Assembly: GCA_903893315.1 (NCBI GenBank)
Contig: CAITLU010000013.1
Location: forward strand, 91,026-155,025
Length of the DNA stretch: 64,000 nucleotides
Direction of reading: 5' to 3'
DNA from: an uncultured bacterium
GTDB taxonomy: Bacteria; Desulfobacterota; Binatia; UBA1149; CAITLU01
Numbering within the stretch: the stretch's first letter is position 1; each line of letters opens with the position of its first letter. Positions 8,745 to 17,126 of this stretch are shown in pieces. Position numbers and translations under genes: made by a program. The notes beneath the pieces were generated by a model. The model saw only the letters and a list, made by a program, of their open reading frames with translations, ran no database searches and was not told the DNA's origin.

Positions 8745-9647
8745 CTAGACGGCGAAGAAATCTTCGGCGTCACCGCCGGTGATCAAGACTTTCTCGATGC
8801 GGCCGTTGCGAAAGACCTTGATCTCGATGGTGTCGCCAGGCTTGTGCTGCCAGATACCCTGGTAAAGCTGCAAACGGCCCGTGACCTGCTGCTCGTCGAC
8901 ACGGACGATGATGTCGCCGACCGCCAGCCCCGAAGTTTCCCCCGGCGCACCAGGCACCAGCCCCGCGACCACCGTACGGCCGGGAAGCGAGTAGCAGAAC
9001 ATCCCCAGCCAGGCCCGCGCCGGACGCGAAACACGGCGCCCGTAACGACGTAGTTCATCGGCATGTTCAAAGAAATGCTCCGAAGGAATCGCCAGAGTGG
9101 CGCGTCCGATGGAGCCGAGATTGAGCGAGACTACGCCGATCATGCGGCCGTGCGTGTCGCACAGCGGAGCACCGCCGAGACCTGGGTTGATGGTGCTGAC
9201 CCAGATCGCGCGCTCCAGCGAATACTCCCAGTAGGCGTCGAAAGGGTCGACCGAAACGATGAACCCGCAGGCGCTGCGACGATCGGCGCCGCCGACACTG
9301 GCCAACAGGAACACATCCTGGCCGGCACTGACCGAATGAGAGTCGATGCAGCGAAGCGGCGCCAACCGGCCCGGATCAATGCTGATCGCCGCGACTCCGG
9401 TTGCGAAGTCCTGGGCGACCAGCTGCGCCGGGTAGGTGTTGCCAGCGGTGTCGGTTACGCGGACGCGATTGGCACCGAGAACGATGTAATTGACCGTGAG
9501 GATGGTGCCGGCCTCGTCGACAACCGTGCCGGTTCCGGCCCTTGAAGTCCCTAGCACCGACGCGGACGGATGCGACGACGGGATCTCGGCTGAAATCGTT
9601 ACAGTCGAGGCAGCGACCTCGCGAAGGAGTCTGATGTGTCCGTCCAC
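8745..9647 (-). CDS. HtrA/S1C-like PDZ protein, catalytically dead
   Basis: 300 residues: a trypsin-like domain (about 35-210) and one PDZ domain (about 210-295, with SGLAVGDIIVRVDEQQV). Compared with active HtrA enzymes all three triad positions are changed. The T-N-x-H-V motif is TVNYIV (Tyr54 for His). The D-x-x-T-D-[LI]-A motif is DFATGVA (Gly84 for Asp). The G-N-S-G-G-P-L motif is GLGGAPL (Gly158 for Ser). The fold-defining residues around them are kept, so this looks like a maintained pseudoprotease. No signal peptide is visible from GTG 9647, so it may be cytoplasmic or the true start may differ. A scaffold or regulatory role is inferred. Confidence 0.85.
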   Translation of the reverse strand: MDGHIRLLREVAASTVTISAEIPSSHPSASVLGTSRAGTGTVVDEAGTILTVNYIVLGANRVRVTDTAGNTYPAQLVAQDFATGVAAISIDPGRLAPLRCIDSHSVSAGQDVFLLASVGGADRRSACGFIVSVDPFDAYWEYSLERAIWVSTINPGLGGAPLCDTHGRMIGVVSLNLGSIGRATLAIPSEHFFEHADELRRYGRRVSRPARAWLGMFCYSLPGRTVVAGLVPGAPGETSGLAVGDIIVRVDEQQVTGRLQLYQGIWQHKPGDTIEIKVFRNGRIEKVLITGGDAEDFFAV

Positions 9648-9775
9648 GGCGCCGGAGCCTAGACATCAGGAGCTGAACGAGCAACCCGAAGTGACGACTT
9701 TGAGCGGAGCAGTTCCGCACCGCCGCTGCACGATATCCCGGTTGACCGGCCGCAGACCTGATCCTAGGAGAGCAC

Positions 9776-11143
9776 GTGGCGATAGGTTCCCCGCTGGAGT
9801 TCGCACCGTGGAGCCTCGTCACGCCCCACCTCGAGCGCGCCTGCGCTTTCCTGCTCGATCGGGGACGTGGACGCTTGTCGTTCGCGGGGAGTTGTCCGGT
9901 CGCGCAGCTCGTCGTCGAACACGACGGTCAGGTGCGAGAGTTTCGCGGCGAACGCTGGAAACCTTTCGACATCGATCCGATCGACGCCATTTCGAGCTTC
10001 GTCGATGCCGCGCAGGTGGCGACGGACAACGGCTTGCCTGACGCCCTGGCCGGCCTCGACGTGCGCTGCCTGCCGCGCACTGTGGGCTATCTCGCCTACG
10101 AGTTGGGCATCTTCTCCGAACCCGCCTCGGCACCGGCGACGGCCCGGGTTCACGACACGCTCGGCACGCCGCTGGCCGTGCTTTCAACCTACGCAGCCGT
10201 CGACGTCTGGGATCCGCGCAGCGCTTCGATCACGCACGTGCGTTTCCCCGGCCACGAGAACGGCGTCGTCACTCGCGAAGAGAACCGCTGCGCTTCCCGC
10301 CACTGGCAAGAGACATCACGCGCGGCCTACCGTCGCGGATTCGAGACCATACAGCGCGCGATCCGCGCCGGAGAAATCTACCAGGCCAATCTTTCGCGGC
10401 GGATCGTTACCGACCTGAAGACTGAACCTGCCGCGCTTTACGCGCGACTGCGCGAGGCACAACCGGTGCCCCACGGCGCCTTTCTCGACTGCGGCGGTTT
10501 CGAACTTCTGTCAAACTCGCCCGAGACGTTCCTGATCCGCGACGGCGACAGGATCGTCACCCGGCCGATCAAGGGCACCAGGCCGCGGGGCCACGATCGG
10601 GCCGGCGACGCGAGACTTCGTGACGAATTGCTGGCCGATCCCAAAGAAAACGCGGAACATCTCATGATCGTCGACCTCGAACGCAATGACCTGGGCCGCA
10701 TCGCCCGCACCGGAAGCGTTGAGGTCACCCACTTCGCCGAAATCGAGAGCTTCGCGACCGTGCATCACATGGTTTCCGAGGTGAGCGCCGAGCTTCGCGC
10801 CGGCGTCGATCTTGCCGCCGTCCTGCGCGCCACCTTCCCCGGTGGCTCGATCACCGGCGCACCGAAGATCCGCGCGATGGAATTGCTGGCCGATGTAGAG
10901 GAGAACCGGCGCGGGCCGTACTGCGGCGCGATCGGCTTTTTCAACGGCAGCCGCTGCTTCGAGCTGTCGATCGCGATCCGCACGGCGCTGACCTGCCGTG
11001 GCCGGGCCATGTACTCGGCGGGAGGCGGCATCGTCGCCGACTCGGATTGCGAACGGGAATGGGAAGAGACAGAAGCCAAGGCCGCGGCGTTCCGTGCGTG
11101 TCTCGACAGCGAAGGCGCGTCGGCCGCGGCGGCAGGCTCGTAA
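9776..11143 (+). CDS. pabB: Aminodeoxychorismate synthase component I (PabB)
   Basis: 455 residues of the chorismate-binding family. An N-terminal anthranilate-synthase-I-type domain precedes a catalytic domain with GEIYQANLSRR, SNSPETFL, PIKGTRPRG, DLERNDLGRI, PGGSITGAPKI and the C-terminal YSAGGGIVADS. The PIKGT motif, with Lys where TrpE has Ala, is the mark of PabB, which aminates chorismate to 4-amino-4-deoxychorismate for folate. Start is GTG 9776 with a CTAGGAGAG Shine-Dalgarno. The pabC-like gene follows 21 bp downstream. No glutamine amidotransferase (pabA) is adjacent. Confidence 0.94.
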   Translation: MAIGSPLEFAPWSLVTPHLERACAFLLDRGRGRLSFAGSCPVAQLVVEHDGQVREFRGERWKPFDIDPIDAISSFVDAAQVATDNGLPDALAGLDVRCLPRTVGYLAYELGIFSEPASAPATARVHDTLGTPLAVLSTYAAVDVWDPRSASITHVRFPGHENGVVTREENRCASRHWQETSRAAYRRGFETIQRAIRAGEIYQANLSRRIVTDLKTEPAALYARLREAQPVPHGAFLDCGGFELLSNSPETFLIRDGDRIVTRPIKGTRPRGHDRAGDARLRDELLADPKENAEHLMIVDLERNDLGRIARTGSVEVTHFAEIESFATVHHMVSEVSAELRAGVDLAAVLRATFPGGSITGAPKIRAMELLADVEENRRGPYCGAIGFFNGSRCFELSIAIRTALTCRGRAMYSAGGGIVADSDCEREWEETEAKAAAFRACLDSEGASAAAAGS

Positions 11144-11164
11144 GTCAAAAAGAAGGTGGAATGA

Positions 11165-12055
11165 ATGGGTTCGTCGATCTGCTATTTCAACGGAAAATTC
11201 GGGGACGTCGCCAAGGCGCGCATCTCGCCTCTGGACCGCGGCTTCCTGTTCGGCGAGGGGCTCTTCGAAACCTGGCGCACGTACAGCGGACGTCCCTACG
11301 GGATCAGCGAGCACCTGGCCCGCATGGCCCGCACCGCCAAGCAGATCGGCATCGCGTTCGACCCTGACGAACCGTGGGAACAGCGAAGCACCGAACTGGC
11401 ACGGCGTAATCACATGCTCAAGAGCGACGGCGCCGTGCGCATGACGATCACGCGCGGCCGCGGACCGATTTCTCTGGTGGTGGAAGCTACCGAGGACCCC
11501 ACCCGCCTGATGCTGTTCCGGCCTCTGGAGCCGGGCCTGGGTATCGCCAAACGCGACGGGGTCGCGATACACCTGGTAAGCGTCGGATCGGGCGTGTCCG
11601 AGCGCCAGCGCCAGATCAAATCCCTCAATTATCTGCCGGCAATTCTCGCGCGTACGCAGGCACGGGAGCGGGGCTGCTTCGAAGCCCTCTACCATCTCGA
11701 CAACGGCAAGGTGCTCGAAGGCACCACCAGCAACATCTTCGTGGTGCGCCGCGGTGTCGTGCGCACGACACCGATCTCTATGGGGCTACTGCCCGGAGTC
11801 ACCCGCCACAAGGTCATCAAGCTGACCCGGTCGATCACCAAACTGCGCGAAGAAGTGCTCACGCTCGACGACCTGCTCGCCGCCGACGAAGTATTCCTGA
11901 CTTCGTCTTCGATCGAGATCGTGCCGGTGGTGCGCGTCGGCCGCCGCAAGGTCGGCAAAGGCAGCGTCGGCGAGATCACTCGCCAGTTGCAGCTGGATTA
12001 TCGCAAAGCCGTCGCGCGCCAGCTCGACATTCCAATCGAATCGCTGGGGGAATGA
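11165..12055 (+). CDS. pabC: Aminodeoxychorismate lyase (PabC) / class IV PLP aminotransferase
   Basis: 296 residues, fold-type IV PLP enzyme. The N-terminus ICYFNGKF and PLDRGFLFGEGLFET are typical. The PLP lysine lies in RQIKSLNYLPAILA, and GKVLEGTTSNIFVV and SSSIEIVPV complete the cofactor pocket. D-amino-acid and branched-chain aminotransferases share these motifs. Position directly after pabB supports 4-amino-4-deoxychorismate lyase, which releases pyruvate to give p-aminobenzoate. AAGGTGG precedes the ATG at 11165. It converges on the GT-C gene ending at 12100. Confidence 0.85.
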   Translation: MGSSICYFNGKFGDVAKARISPLDRGFLFGEGLFETWRTYSGRPYGISEHLARMARTAKQIGIAFDPDEPWEQRSTELARRNHMLKSDGAVRMTITRGRGPISLVVEATEDPTRLMLFRPLEPGLGIAKRDGVAIHLVSVGSGVSERQRQIKSLNYLPAILARTQARERGCFEALYHLDNGKVLEGTTSNIFVVRRGVVRTTPISMGLLPGVTRHKVIKLTRSITKLREEVLTLDDLLAADEVFLTSSSIEIVPVVRVGRRKVGKGSVGEITRQLQLDYRKAVARQLDIPIESLGE

Positions 12056-12099
12056 CCCGCCACCTTCGCGAAGCGAAACGACGCGATCCAGCGCCAGGT

Positions 12100-13812
12100 T
12101 CAGGGGAGCCGATAGACGAACATCGATCCCACGCGATCGATGGGCTGGAGGTCCTGCAGCCACGCGTAGGTCAGCGGTGGTACCCAACGCATACGGCCCC
12201 CGAGAATCCAGAAGTACGGTCTCCCCATCAGAAAGCTCGCCGACACCACCGCGACGCCCTTTGACACCCCGCGCTCGAGCGGCGTGAACTTGATGCCGTA
12301 GACCGCCGGATCCACGCGGCCGAAGTAGGCCAGCGACACGGAGTCGAGGTGCCGCTCCGACATGTACTCGCGCAGACGTACCAGGTCCTGGCCCCAGTCC
12401 AGGTTGGAATCGATCAGGACGCGGTGACCACCCTGCGCGCCACCGGCCGCCTCGTTGAAGAATTGCAGGTATCGCGGCGCCACCGCCAGCGTCGCGGCGC
12501 CATACCAGAACAGCGCGGCCGCCGCAGCGACAGCAGTTACCCGCGAGCGCCGCGAAGCGGCGTGCGTCCACATCTCCAGTCCCGACACGAACCACGGCGC
12601 GGTCGCGACAAAGAGCAAGGGATAGACGGGAAGTACATGGCGTTCGCCGATGTACAGCGAGTTCAGCGCTGAGTTCGCCGCGAAGATCATCACCACCGGA
12701 ACGAACAGGCAGTAGTCGCGCAGACCGCGGCTGCGGCCCGTGACCCACGCCCCCAGGGCGAACAGCGACGCACCGAGAAGCGGCAGCGGACACTTGGCCG
12801 CAAAAGCCGCCAGGTGGTAGTACCACCAGCCGTCGGCCGACAGTTCGCCAAGCAGGAAATAGGAAGGTTCGTGTCCCTTGCCGACTTCCAGCACCATGTC
12901 GATTCCCGACAGAAACGGGGTCGGCAGCGGCAGACGAAGCCAAGGTGCACGCGCGGCCAGCGTCGCCAACTTGCCGCCCGCCGCGAGATCCGCCGCGCCG
13001 AGCGGCGCGAAGGTGCCGTCGAAACCGTAGCCGGCGTTGAGCACCAACAGCGCGGCGGCTGCGGTCAGCATCAGCAACCACGCCCAACGCCCCATCGACG
13101 CTCCGCTGCGCCGTTCGCTCAACGCGCCCGCCAGGCACAACACGCCCACTATCGCCATCAGCGTGAAAGCCGACAGTTTGAGCAAGGTCGCAACAGCGAT
13201 GGCGACGCCGAGAAGCACTGCGCGCGGCGCTCCCGGTCGATCCAGCAGCAACCACGCGGCGTACAACACCGCGACGAAACCGAAGGTGCCCGCCGCATCG
13301 TTCGTCACCAGATGCGCGTGGGCCAGCATCGAAGGCGAAAACGCGAAAAGGAACAGCACTACCAGCGCCTCGCGCGAACCATAAAGCCGGCGCGCCCACG
13401 ACGCCGCCAACGCAGCGGTGGCGACGCCGAAAAGTACGATCACCAGGCGTGGCCAGAAATAGAGTTCCTGGTAACGCGAGACGTTGGCGCCCATGAAATA
13501 GTAACCCCAGCCCCACGCGGCGGTTCCGGGTTCGGGCGTGAACACCGGCCGACTCAGCAACAGAGGCAGCGCCGCCAGCATCCGTGTCAGATGCGGATTG
13601 ATCGGATCCTGGCGGAAGTCGCCGGTGGTCAGCGCGTGCAAGCCGAGGGGAAGGTGAAGGAACTCGTCGATCGTCACCGAGTCGCGCCGCGCCGCGATCG
13701 CTCCCTGCAACACAAACGCACCGATCAGCGCCGCCGCGACGATCCTGAACGTCCGCCGATTCGGCGCGGCCGCGTCAGAGCCACTCTCAGATGTCGTCCC
13801 GGCAGCCTTCAA
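12100..13812 (-). CDS. GT-C family membrane glycosyltransferase (PMT/GT39-like)
   Basis: 570 residues with about ten membrane helices. The first periplasmic loop has the acidic motif DSVTIDEFLHLPLG and then DPINPHLTRMLAALP, as in lipid-phosphate-sugar-dependent mannosyl/arabinosyl transferases. SPSMLAHAHLVTNDAAG is the second conserved loop. Members transfer a sugar from a polyprenyl-phosphate donor onto lipid or protein in the periplasm. Translation starts at TTG 13812, whose bases overlap the TGA of the upstream gene, so the two are translationally coupled. Acceptor and donor are not identifiable. Confidence 0.82.
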   Translation of the reverse strand: MKAAGTTSESGSDAAAPNRRTFRIVAAALIGAFVLQGAIAARRDSVTIDEFLHLPLGLHALTTGDFRQDPINPHLTRMLAALPLLLSRPVFTPEPGTAAWGWGYYFMGANVSRYQELYFWPRLVIVLFGVATAALAASWARRLYGSREALVVLFLFAFSPSMLAHAHLVTNDAAGTFGFVAVLYAAWLLLDRPGAPRAVLLGVAIAVATLLKLSAFTLMAIVGVLCLAGALSERRSGASMGRWAWLLMLTAAAALLVLNAGYGFDGTFAPLGAADLAAGGKLATLAARAPWLRLPLPTPFLSGIDMVLEVGKGHEPSYFLLGELSADGWWYYHLAAFAAKCPLPLLGASLFALGAWVTGRSRGLRDYCLFVPVVMIFAANSALNSLYIGERHVLPVYPLLFVATAPWFVSGLEMWTHAASRRSRVTAVAAAAALFWYGAATLAVAPRYLQFFNEAAGGAQGGHRVLIDSNLDWGQDLVRLREYMSERHLDSVSLAYFGRVDPAVYGIKFTPLERGVSKGVAVVSASFLMGRPYFWILGGRMRWVPPLTYAWLQDLQPIDRVGSMFVYRLP

Positions 13813-15794
13813 TGGCTCATCGTGTCCAATTCGGCGATCATCGACAACAGGTCGGAGTTGTGCGGATCGAGGCTACGCGCCCGCTCCAGATGCATGCGCG
13901 CCTGAGCCAGATCCCCACGGGCAGCGCGATACCGGGCCGCACGCATCAGCGTCTCGAGCTCGTAATCGAACGGGAGCGGCAACAGGAGAGCCTTCTCGAA
14001 CAGCGTCAGTGCCAGATCCCGGTCTCCAAGGACTTCTATCAGGCGTGCGTAAGCTACCATCGCGGTGTAGCGCTCGACCGGCCACTGCCACGACCAAGTT
14101 GCGCAGGGGCCGTCCAGAAGGGCATCCGTACGCGGGCGCCACTCCGACATGAAGGCTGTGCGCGCCTTGCTGACCAACGGATCGCCCGCCGCCGACACCC
14201 GCACGAACACGGCCGCAACCTCGTCGTAGTAAACCAGGCCCCACTGACGGCTGCCGACCAGGAAACGGATCAGGCTCTGACGGTTGCCCCAACGATGAAA
14301 CAGGATCGCGCTGTTGATGCCGCGCCGGTCGGCTTCCTGTAACCACAGACGTCCGTCGTTGAGACTCTGCATGTAAGCAGAAAAGAAATCAGTGTCGTAG
14401 ACCTCCAGCCGCCCGTCGATGTACACACCCTTGCCGCTCGGATCGTCCCAGGCCAGATAGCCTCCGGCCGTCATGTCGTTATAGGTCGGCCCGGGGAGGC
14501 CCTGGCTGCGAAAGAACTCGACCGCACGCACCGGAAAGTTGGCTTCGAACACCCCGAGCCCGAATTCGTGGGTCTCTCCCATGCGCGCGTACCAGGCGTT
14601 GCTCGCAACGAAGAGCATCAGCGCAACGAGAGCCGCCGGCGCCGCCAGCGTGAGTCCGCGGATCGCCATGCCGTCGGCCTGCCGCCAAGCTCGCGGCAAG
14701 CGCGACACCAGCACCTTCGCGCACTGGGCCAGGAACGGCGCAGCGCCGATCGCGAAAACACCGATGTTGCGTCTTGCCAGCAGCGACAGCCACGCCAGCG
14801 CCGCGGTGAACACCAAGGCACCGACGTCGAAGCCGCCGTCCCTGGCGGCATCGTGGCCATCCGAGCGGCCGAGCGCCCGCACCAGGCCGGCGCCGACCAC
14901 CACCGCCACCGCGGAGAACACCATCAGTTGGTAAGAGCCGATCGCGAAGGTCGGGAAATAGCCTGAGAAGGGAGGACGGAACTCGCCGATCACCTGGTAG
15001 ACGCCGCTCGATCCGTCAATGCGCGACATCAACTCGAGCGGGAACACCCAGGCCTCGTAGAAGTACGGGTTGACCAGAGTGCACGCCGCCGCGATCGCTC
15101 CCCACACGAACAGCCGTTTCCTGGCCGGCGCCGGCCAGGCGCTGTCGCGGCGCCAAGTACGCGGCAGCAGCGGCGCCTGGGCGATCACGGCACCACCGCA
15201 CGCGCACACGATCGCTGCCATGCCGACGATGAAGAGCGAGTGGAGATTGGCCCACGCCAGCATCAACGGCGCGAGCAGCCACAGGCGCCGTCCCTCGTTG
15301 CCGCGTCCCCGCGCAAGTATCAGCAGCACACCGGCAAGGAGCGGAAAGCTCGCCATCTCGGGGCGCACCAGCAGACGTTCGCTCACCGTCATCGCCACCC
15401 ACACCAACCACAAGGTAGCTGCCAGCGGCGGCAGTACGCGGCGCACATTGGCAAGAAGCAGTACAAACGTGCCCACGAAGCAGAGCGTCGCGGCGATCAC
15501 CAGACCGTTGGCACCGGCCAGCATGTAGACCCCGTACATCGACAGGTCGTAGAGCCACTGCAGGTTGATCCACTCGTTGTGCGGCACCGTGAAAGAGAGG
15601 GGATCGGTGACTGGCACCGACATGTGAAGCGCAATCCAGCGTCCGGAGGCCAGATGCCACCAGGTATCGAAGTCGTCGATGCGGCGCAGGGCGAGCGCCG
15701 CGACGACCAGCAAGGCGAAGAGCGGAAGAAAAGCCGACAGCCGGGCAAGGAAGTTTTTATTGTGCATGGATGGGATCTGCGGCCGGCGCAGCAC
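13809..15794 (-). CDS. Polytopic membrane protein, GT-C-like, with C-terminal TPR-like tail
   Basis: 661 residues. An N-terminal helix is followed by IDDFDTWWHLASGRWI and then about ten hydrophobic segments to residue 440. A soluble periplasmic region follows, ending in a short helical-repeat tail (RAARGDLAQARMHLERARSLDPHN). The D-x-W-W-H loop and topology resemble GT-C-like proteins of unassigned function often found with glycosyltransferases. Start is GTG 15794 with GAGG four bases upstream; ATG 15767 is an alternative. It begins 6 bp after the dxr stop and its stop overlaps the next gene's TTG start, giving a dxr-GT-C-GT-C operon. Confidence 0.7.
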   Translation of the reverse strand: MLRRPQIPSMHNKNFLARLSAFLPLFALLVVAALALRRIDDFDTWWHLASGRWIALHMSVPVTDPLSFTVPHNEWINLQWLYDLSMYGVYMLAGANGLVIAATLCFVGTFVLLLANVRRVLPPLAATLWLVWVAMTVSERLLVRPEMASFPLLAGVLLILARGRGNEGRRLWLLAPLMLAWANLHSLFIVGMAAIVCACGGAVIAQAPLLPRTWRRDSAWPAPARKRLFVWGAIAAACTLVNPYFYEAWVFPLELMSRIDGSSGVYQVIGEFRPPFSGYFPTFAIGSYQLMVFSAVAVVVGAGLVRALGRSDGHDAARDGGFDVGALVFTAALAWLSLLARRNIGVFAIGAAPFLAQCAKVLVSRLPRAWRQADGMAIRGLTLAAPAALVALMLFVASNAWYARMGETHEFGLGVFEANFPVRAVEFFRSQGLPGPTYNDMTAGGYLAWDDPSGKGVYIDGRLEVYDTDFFSAYMQSLNDGRLWLQEADRRGINSAILFHRWGNRQSLIRFLVGSRQWGLVYYDEVAAVFVRVSAAGDPLVSKARTAFMSEWRPRTDALLDGPCATWSWQWPVERYTAMVAYARLIEVLGDRDLALTLFEKALLLPLPFDYELETLMRAARYRAARGDLAQARMHLERARSLDPHNSDLLSMIAELDTMSH

Positions 15795-15800
15795 GGAACC

Positions 15801-16994
15801 TCAGGCGCTCGCCCGGCCGAGCTCTGCGGCGGCGGCCATGCGGCGAGCGCTGGCGTCGGCCTCGAGCAGAACCTCGACGCTGTCGCACGGGACCGCGACG
15901 TGGGCGTCCATACAAATGGAAACGGTTCGCGCGATGTCGCCGAAGCCTATGTCGTCGGCAAGAAAACGGGCTACCGCGATTTCGTTGGCGGCGTTGGCCA
16001 CCGCCGGCATCGTCCCTCCCGCCGCCAGCGCACGATAGGCGAGTGCGAGGCACGGAAAGCGAACCGGATCGGGTCGGCCAAAAGTCAGCGTCCCGGTGGC
16101 CGCCAGATCCAGACGCGGCAGGTGACCGAGTTCGAGCACGTCGGGATACGACAGCGCGTAGGCGATCGGGATCGTCATGTCGGGCAGCGCAAGCACCGCT
16201 ATCACCGACTCGTCGCGATAACGTACCAGTGCGTGAACGATGCTCTGGGGATGCACCAGCACTTCGATGTCTTCGGGAACCACGTCGAAGAGCCACCGCG
16301 CCTCAATGACTTCGAGCCCTTTGTTCATCAGCGTAGCCGAGTCGATCGTGATCTTACTGCCCATGTTCCAGGTCGGATGGCGCAGCGCCTCCTCGCGCGT
16401 GACGTGCCGGAGCTGCTCGGCGCTGTGCTCGCGAAACGGTCCGCCCGACGCGGTCAGGATTATCTTGCTGACGTGAGCGGGATCGCGGCCAGCCAGTGCC
16501 TGGAAGACCGCGTTGTGCTCGCTGTCGACGGGAAGCAGACGGGCTCCGCTCGCGGCCGCGCGGCGGCGCACCAGTTCGCCGCCCACCACCATCACTTCCT
16601 TGTTGGCGAGGGCGATGTCGATTCCGGCGTCGATGGCCGCCAGCGTCGGCTCGAGTCCGACAGCGCCGACCAGAGCCGAAACCAGCACTTCGGTCCCGGC
16701 AGCGCAGGCCACCGCCCGCAAGCCGTCGCTGCCGTGCCGAACCGCGGGCGCCTCGGCGCCCATCTCGCTCGACAGCGCTGCGGCAAGCTCGGCAGCATCG
16801 CGGCCATCGCCGACCGAAACGAGTTCGGGACGAAAGCGCAGCGCCTGCTCCTTGACCAGGTCGGTGCGGCGCCCCGCGGCGAGAGCGACGACGCGAAAGC
16901 GAAGTCGAAAGCGTTCGATCAGGGCGAGCGTGGTGGTGCCGATCGAGCCGGTGCAGCCGAGGATCGACACGCCCTTGGGAGCCGCCGTGGTCAC
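15801..16994 (-). CDS. dxr: 1-deoxy-D-xylulose 5-phosphate reductoisomerase
   Basis: 397 residues from GTG 16994. N-terminal NADPH-binding motif GVSILGCTGSIGTTTLALI, then ALANKEVMVVGGELV, LLPVDSEHNAVFQAL (metal-binding acidic residues), LTASGGPFR, HPTWNMGSKITIDSATLMNKGLEVIEA and the C-terminal AVANAANEIAVARFL. It converts DXP to MEP, the committed step of the MEP isoprenoid pathway. The open frame extends to 17387, but that stretch is antisense to the TonB-receptor gene and has no Dxr homology; 397 residues is the family length. The operon with two GT-C proteins could reflect use of polyprenyl-phosphate donors. Confidence 0.95.
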   Translation of the reverse strand: MTTAAPKGVSILGCTGSIGTTTLALIERFRLRFRVVALAAGRRTDLVKEQALRFRPELVSVGDGRDAAELAAALSSEMGAEAPAVRHGSDGLRAVACAAGTEVLVSALVGAVGLEPTLAAIDAGIDIALANKEVMVVGGELVRRRAAASGARLLPVDSEHNAVFQALAGRDPAHVSKIILTASGGPFREHSAEQLRHVTREEALRHPTWNMGSKITIDSATLMNKGLEVIEARWLFDVVPEDIEVLVHPQSIVHALVRYRDESVIAVLALPDMTIPIAYALSYPDVLELGHLPRLDLAATGTLTFGRPDPVRFPCLALAYRALAAGGTMPAVANAANEIAVARFLADDIGFGDIARTVSICMDAHVAVPCDSVEVLLEADASARRMAAAAELGRASA

Positions 16995-17043
16995 GCCGGG
17001 CGTCTTAGGTTGCCGCAGGGAGGGTGTCAAAGCCCGGCCTTTG

Positions 17044-17081
17044 TTGACAGCCCGCGTTCGTCTTCCTACGGTTCGCGGGCT
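17044..17081 (+). promoter_or_regulatory. Promoter with overlapping inverted repeat upstream of the TonB receptor
   Basis: TTGACA (17044-17049), 17-base spacer, TACGGT (17067-17072): a good sigma-70 match 55 bp upstream of the ATG. An 8-bp inverted repeat, AGCCCGCG (17049-17056) and CGCGGGCT (17074-17081), brackets the spacer and the -10 and ends near the expected transcription start. It could be a repressor operator or a leader hairpin. Confidence 0.5.
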
Positions 17082-17126
17082 TTGCCCTCCGCCACCCTTC
17101 TCTCTCGCCTCTATTTTCGACGTTAC

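Noticed and set aside
10511..11695. 394-codon minus-strand frame over pabB/pabC
   Set aside because: Shadow frame in GC-rich DNA; pabB and pabC on the other strand have unmistakable motifs.
11786..13516. 576-codon minus-strand frame overlapping the GT-C gene in another phase
   Set aside because: The alternate phase has Arg/Gly-rich, soluble-looking composition; the GT-C frame has helices, conserved loops and start/stop coupling.
15240..17126. Long plus-strand open frame (629 codons) upstream of and in frame with the TonB receptor
   Set aside because: It is antisense to dxr and a GT-C gene that have clear homology. Its translation is low-complexity Arg/Gln/His-rich, and a normal signal peptide starts at 17127.
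16995..17126. Cobalamin riboswitch upstream of the TonB receptor
   Set aside because: The 131-bp gap is too short for the full aptamer and no B12-box-like sequence was seen; only a promoter with an inverted repeat is present.
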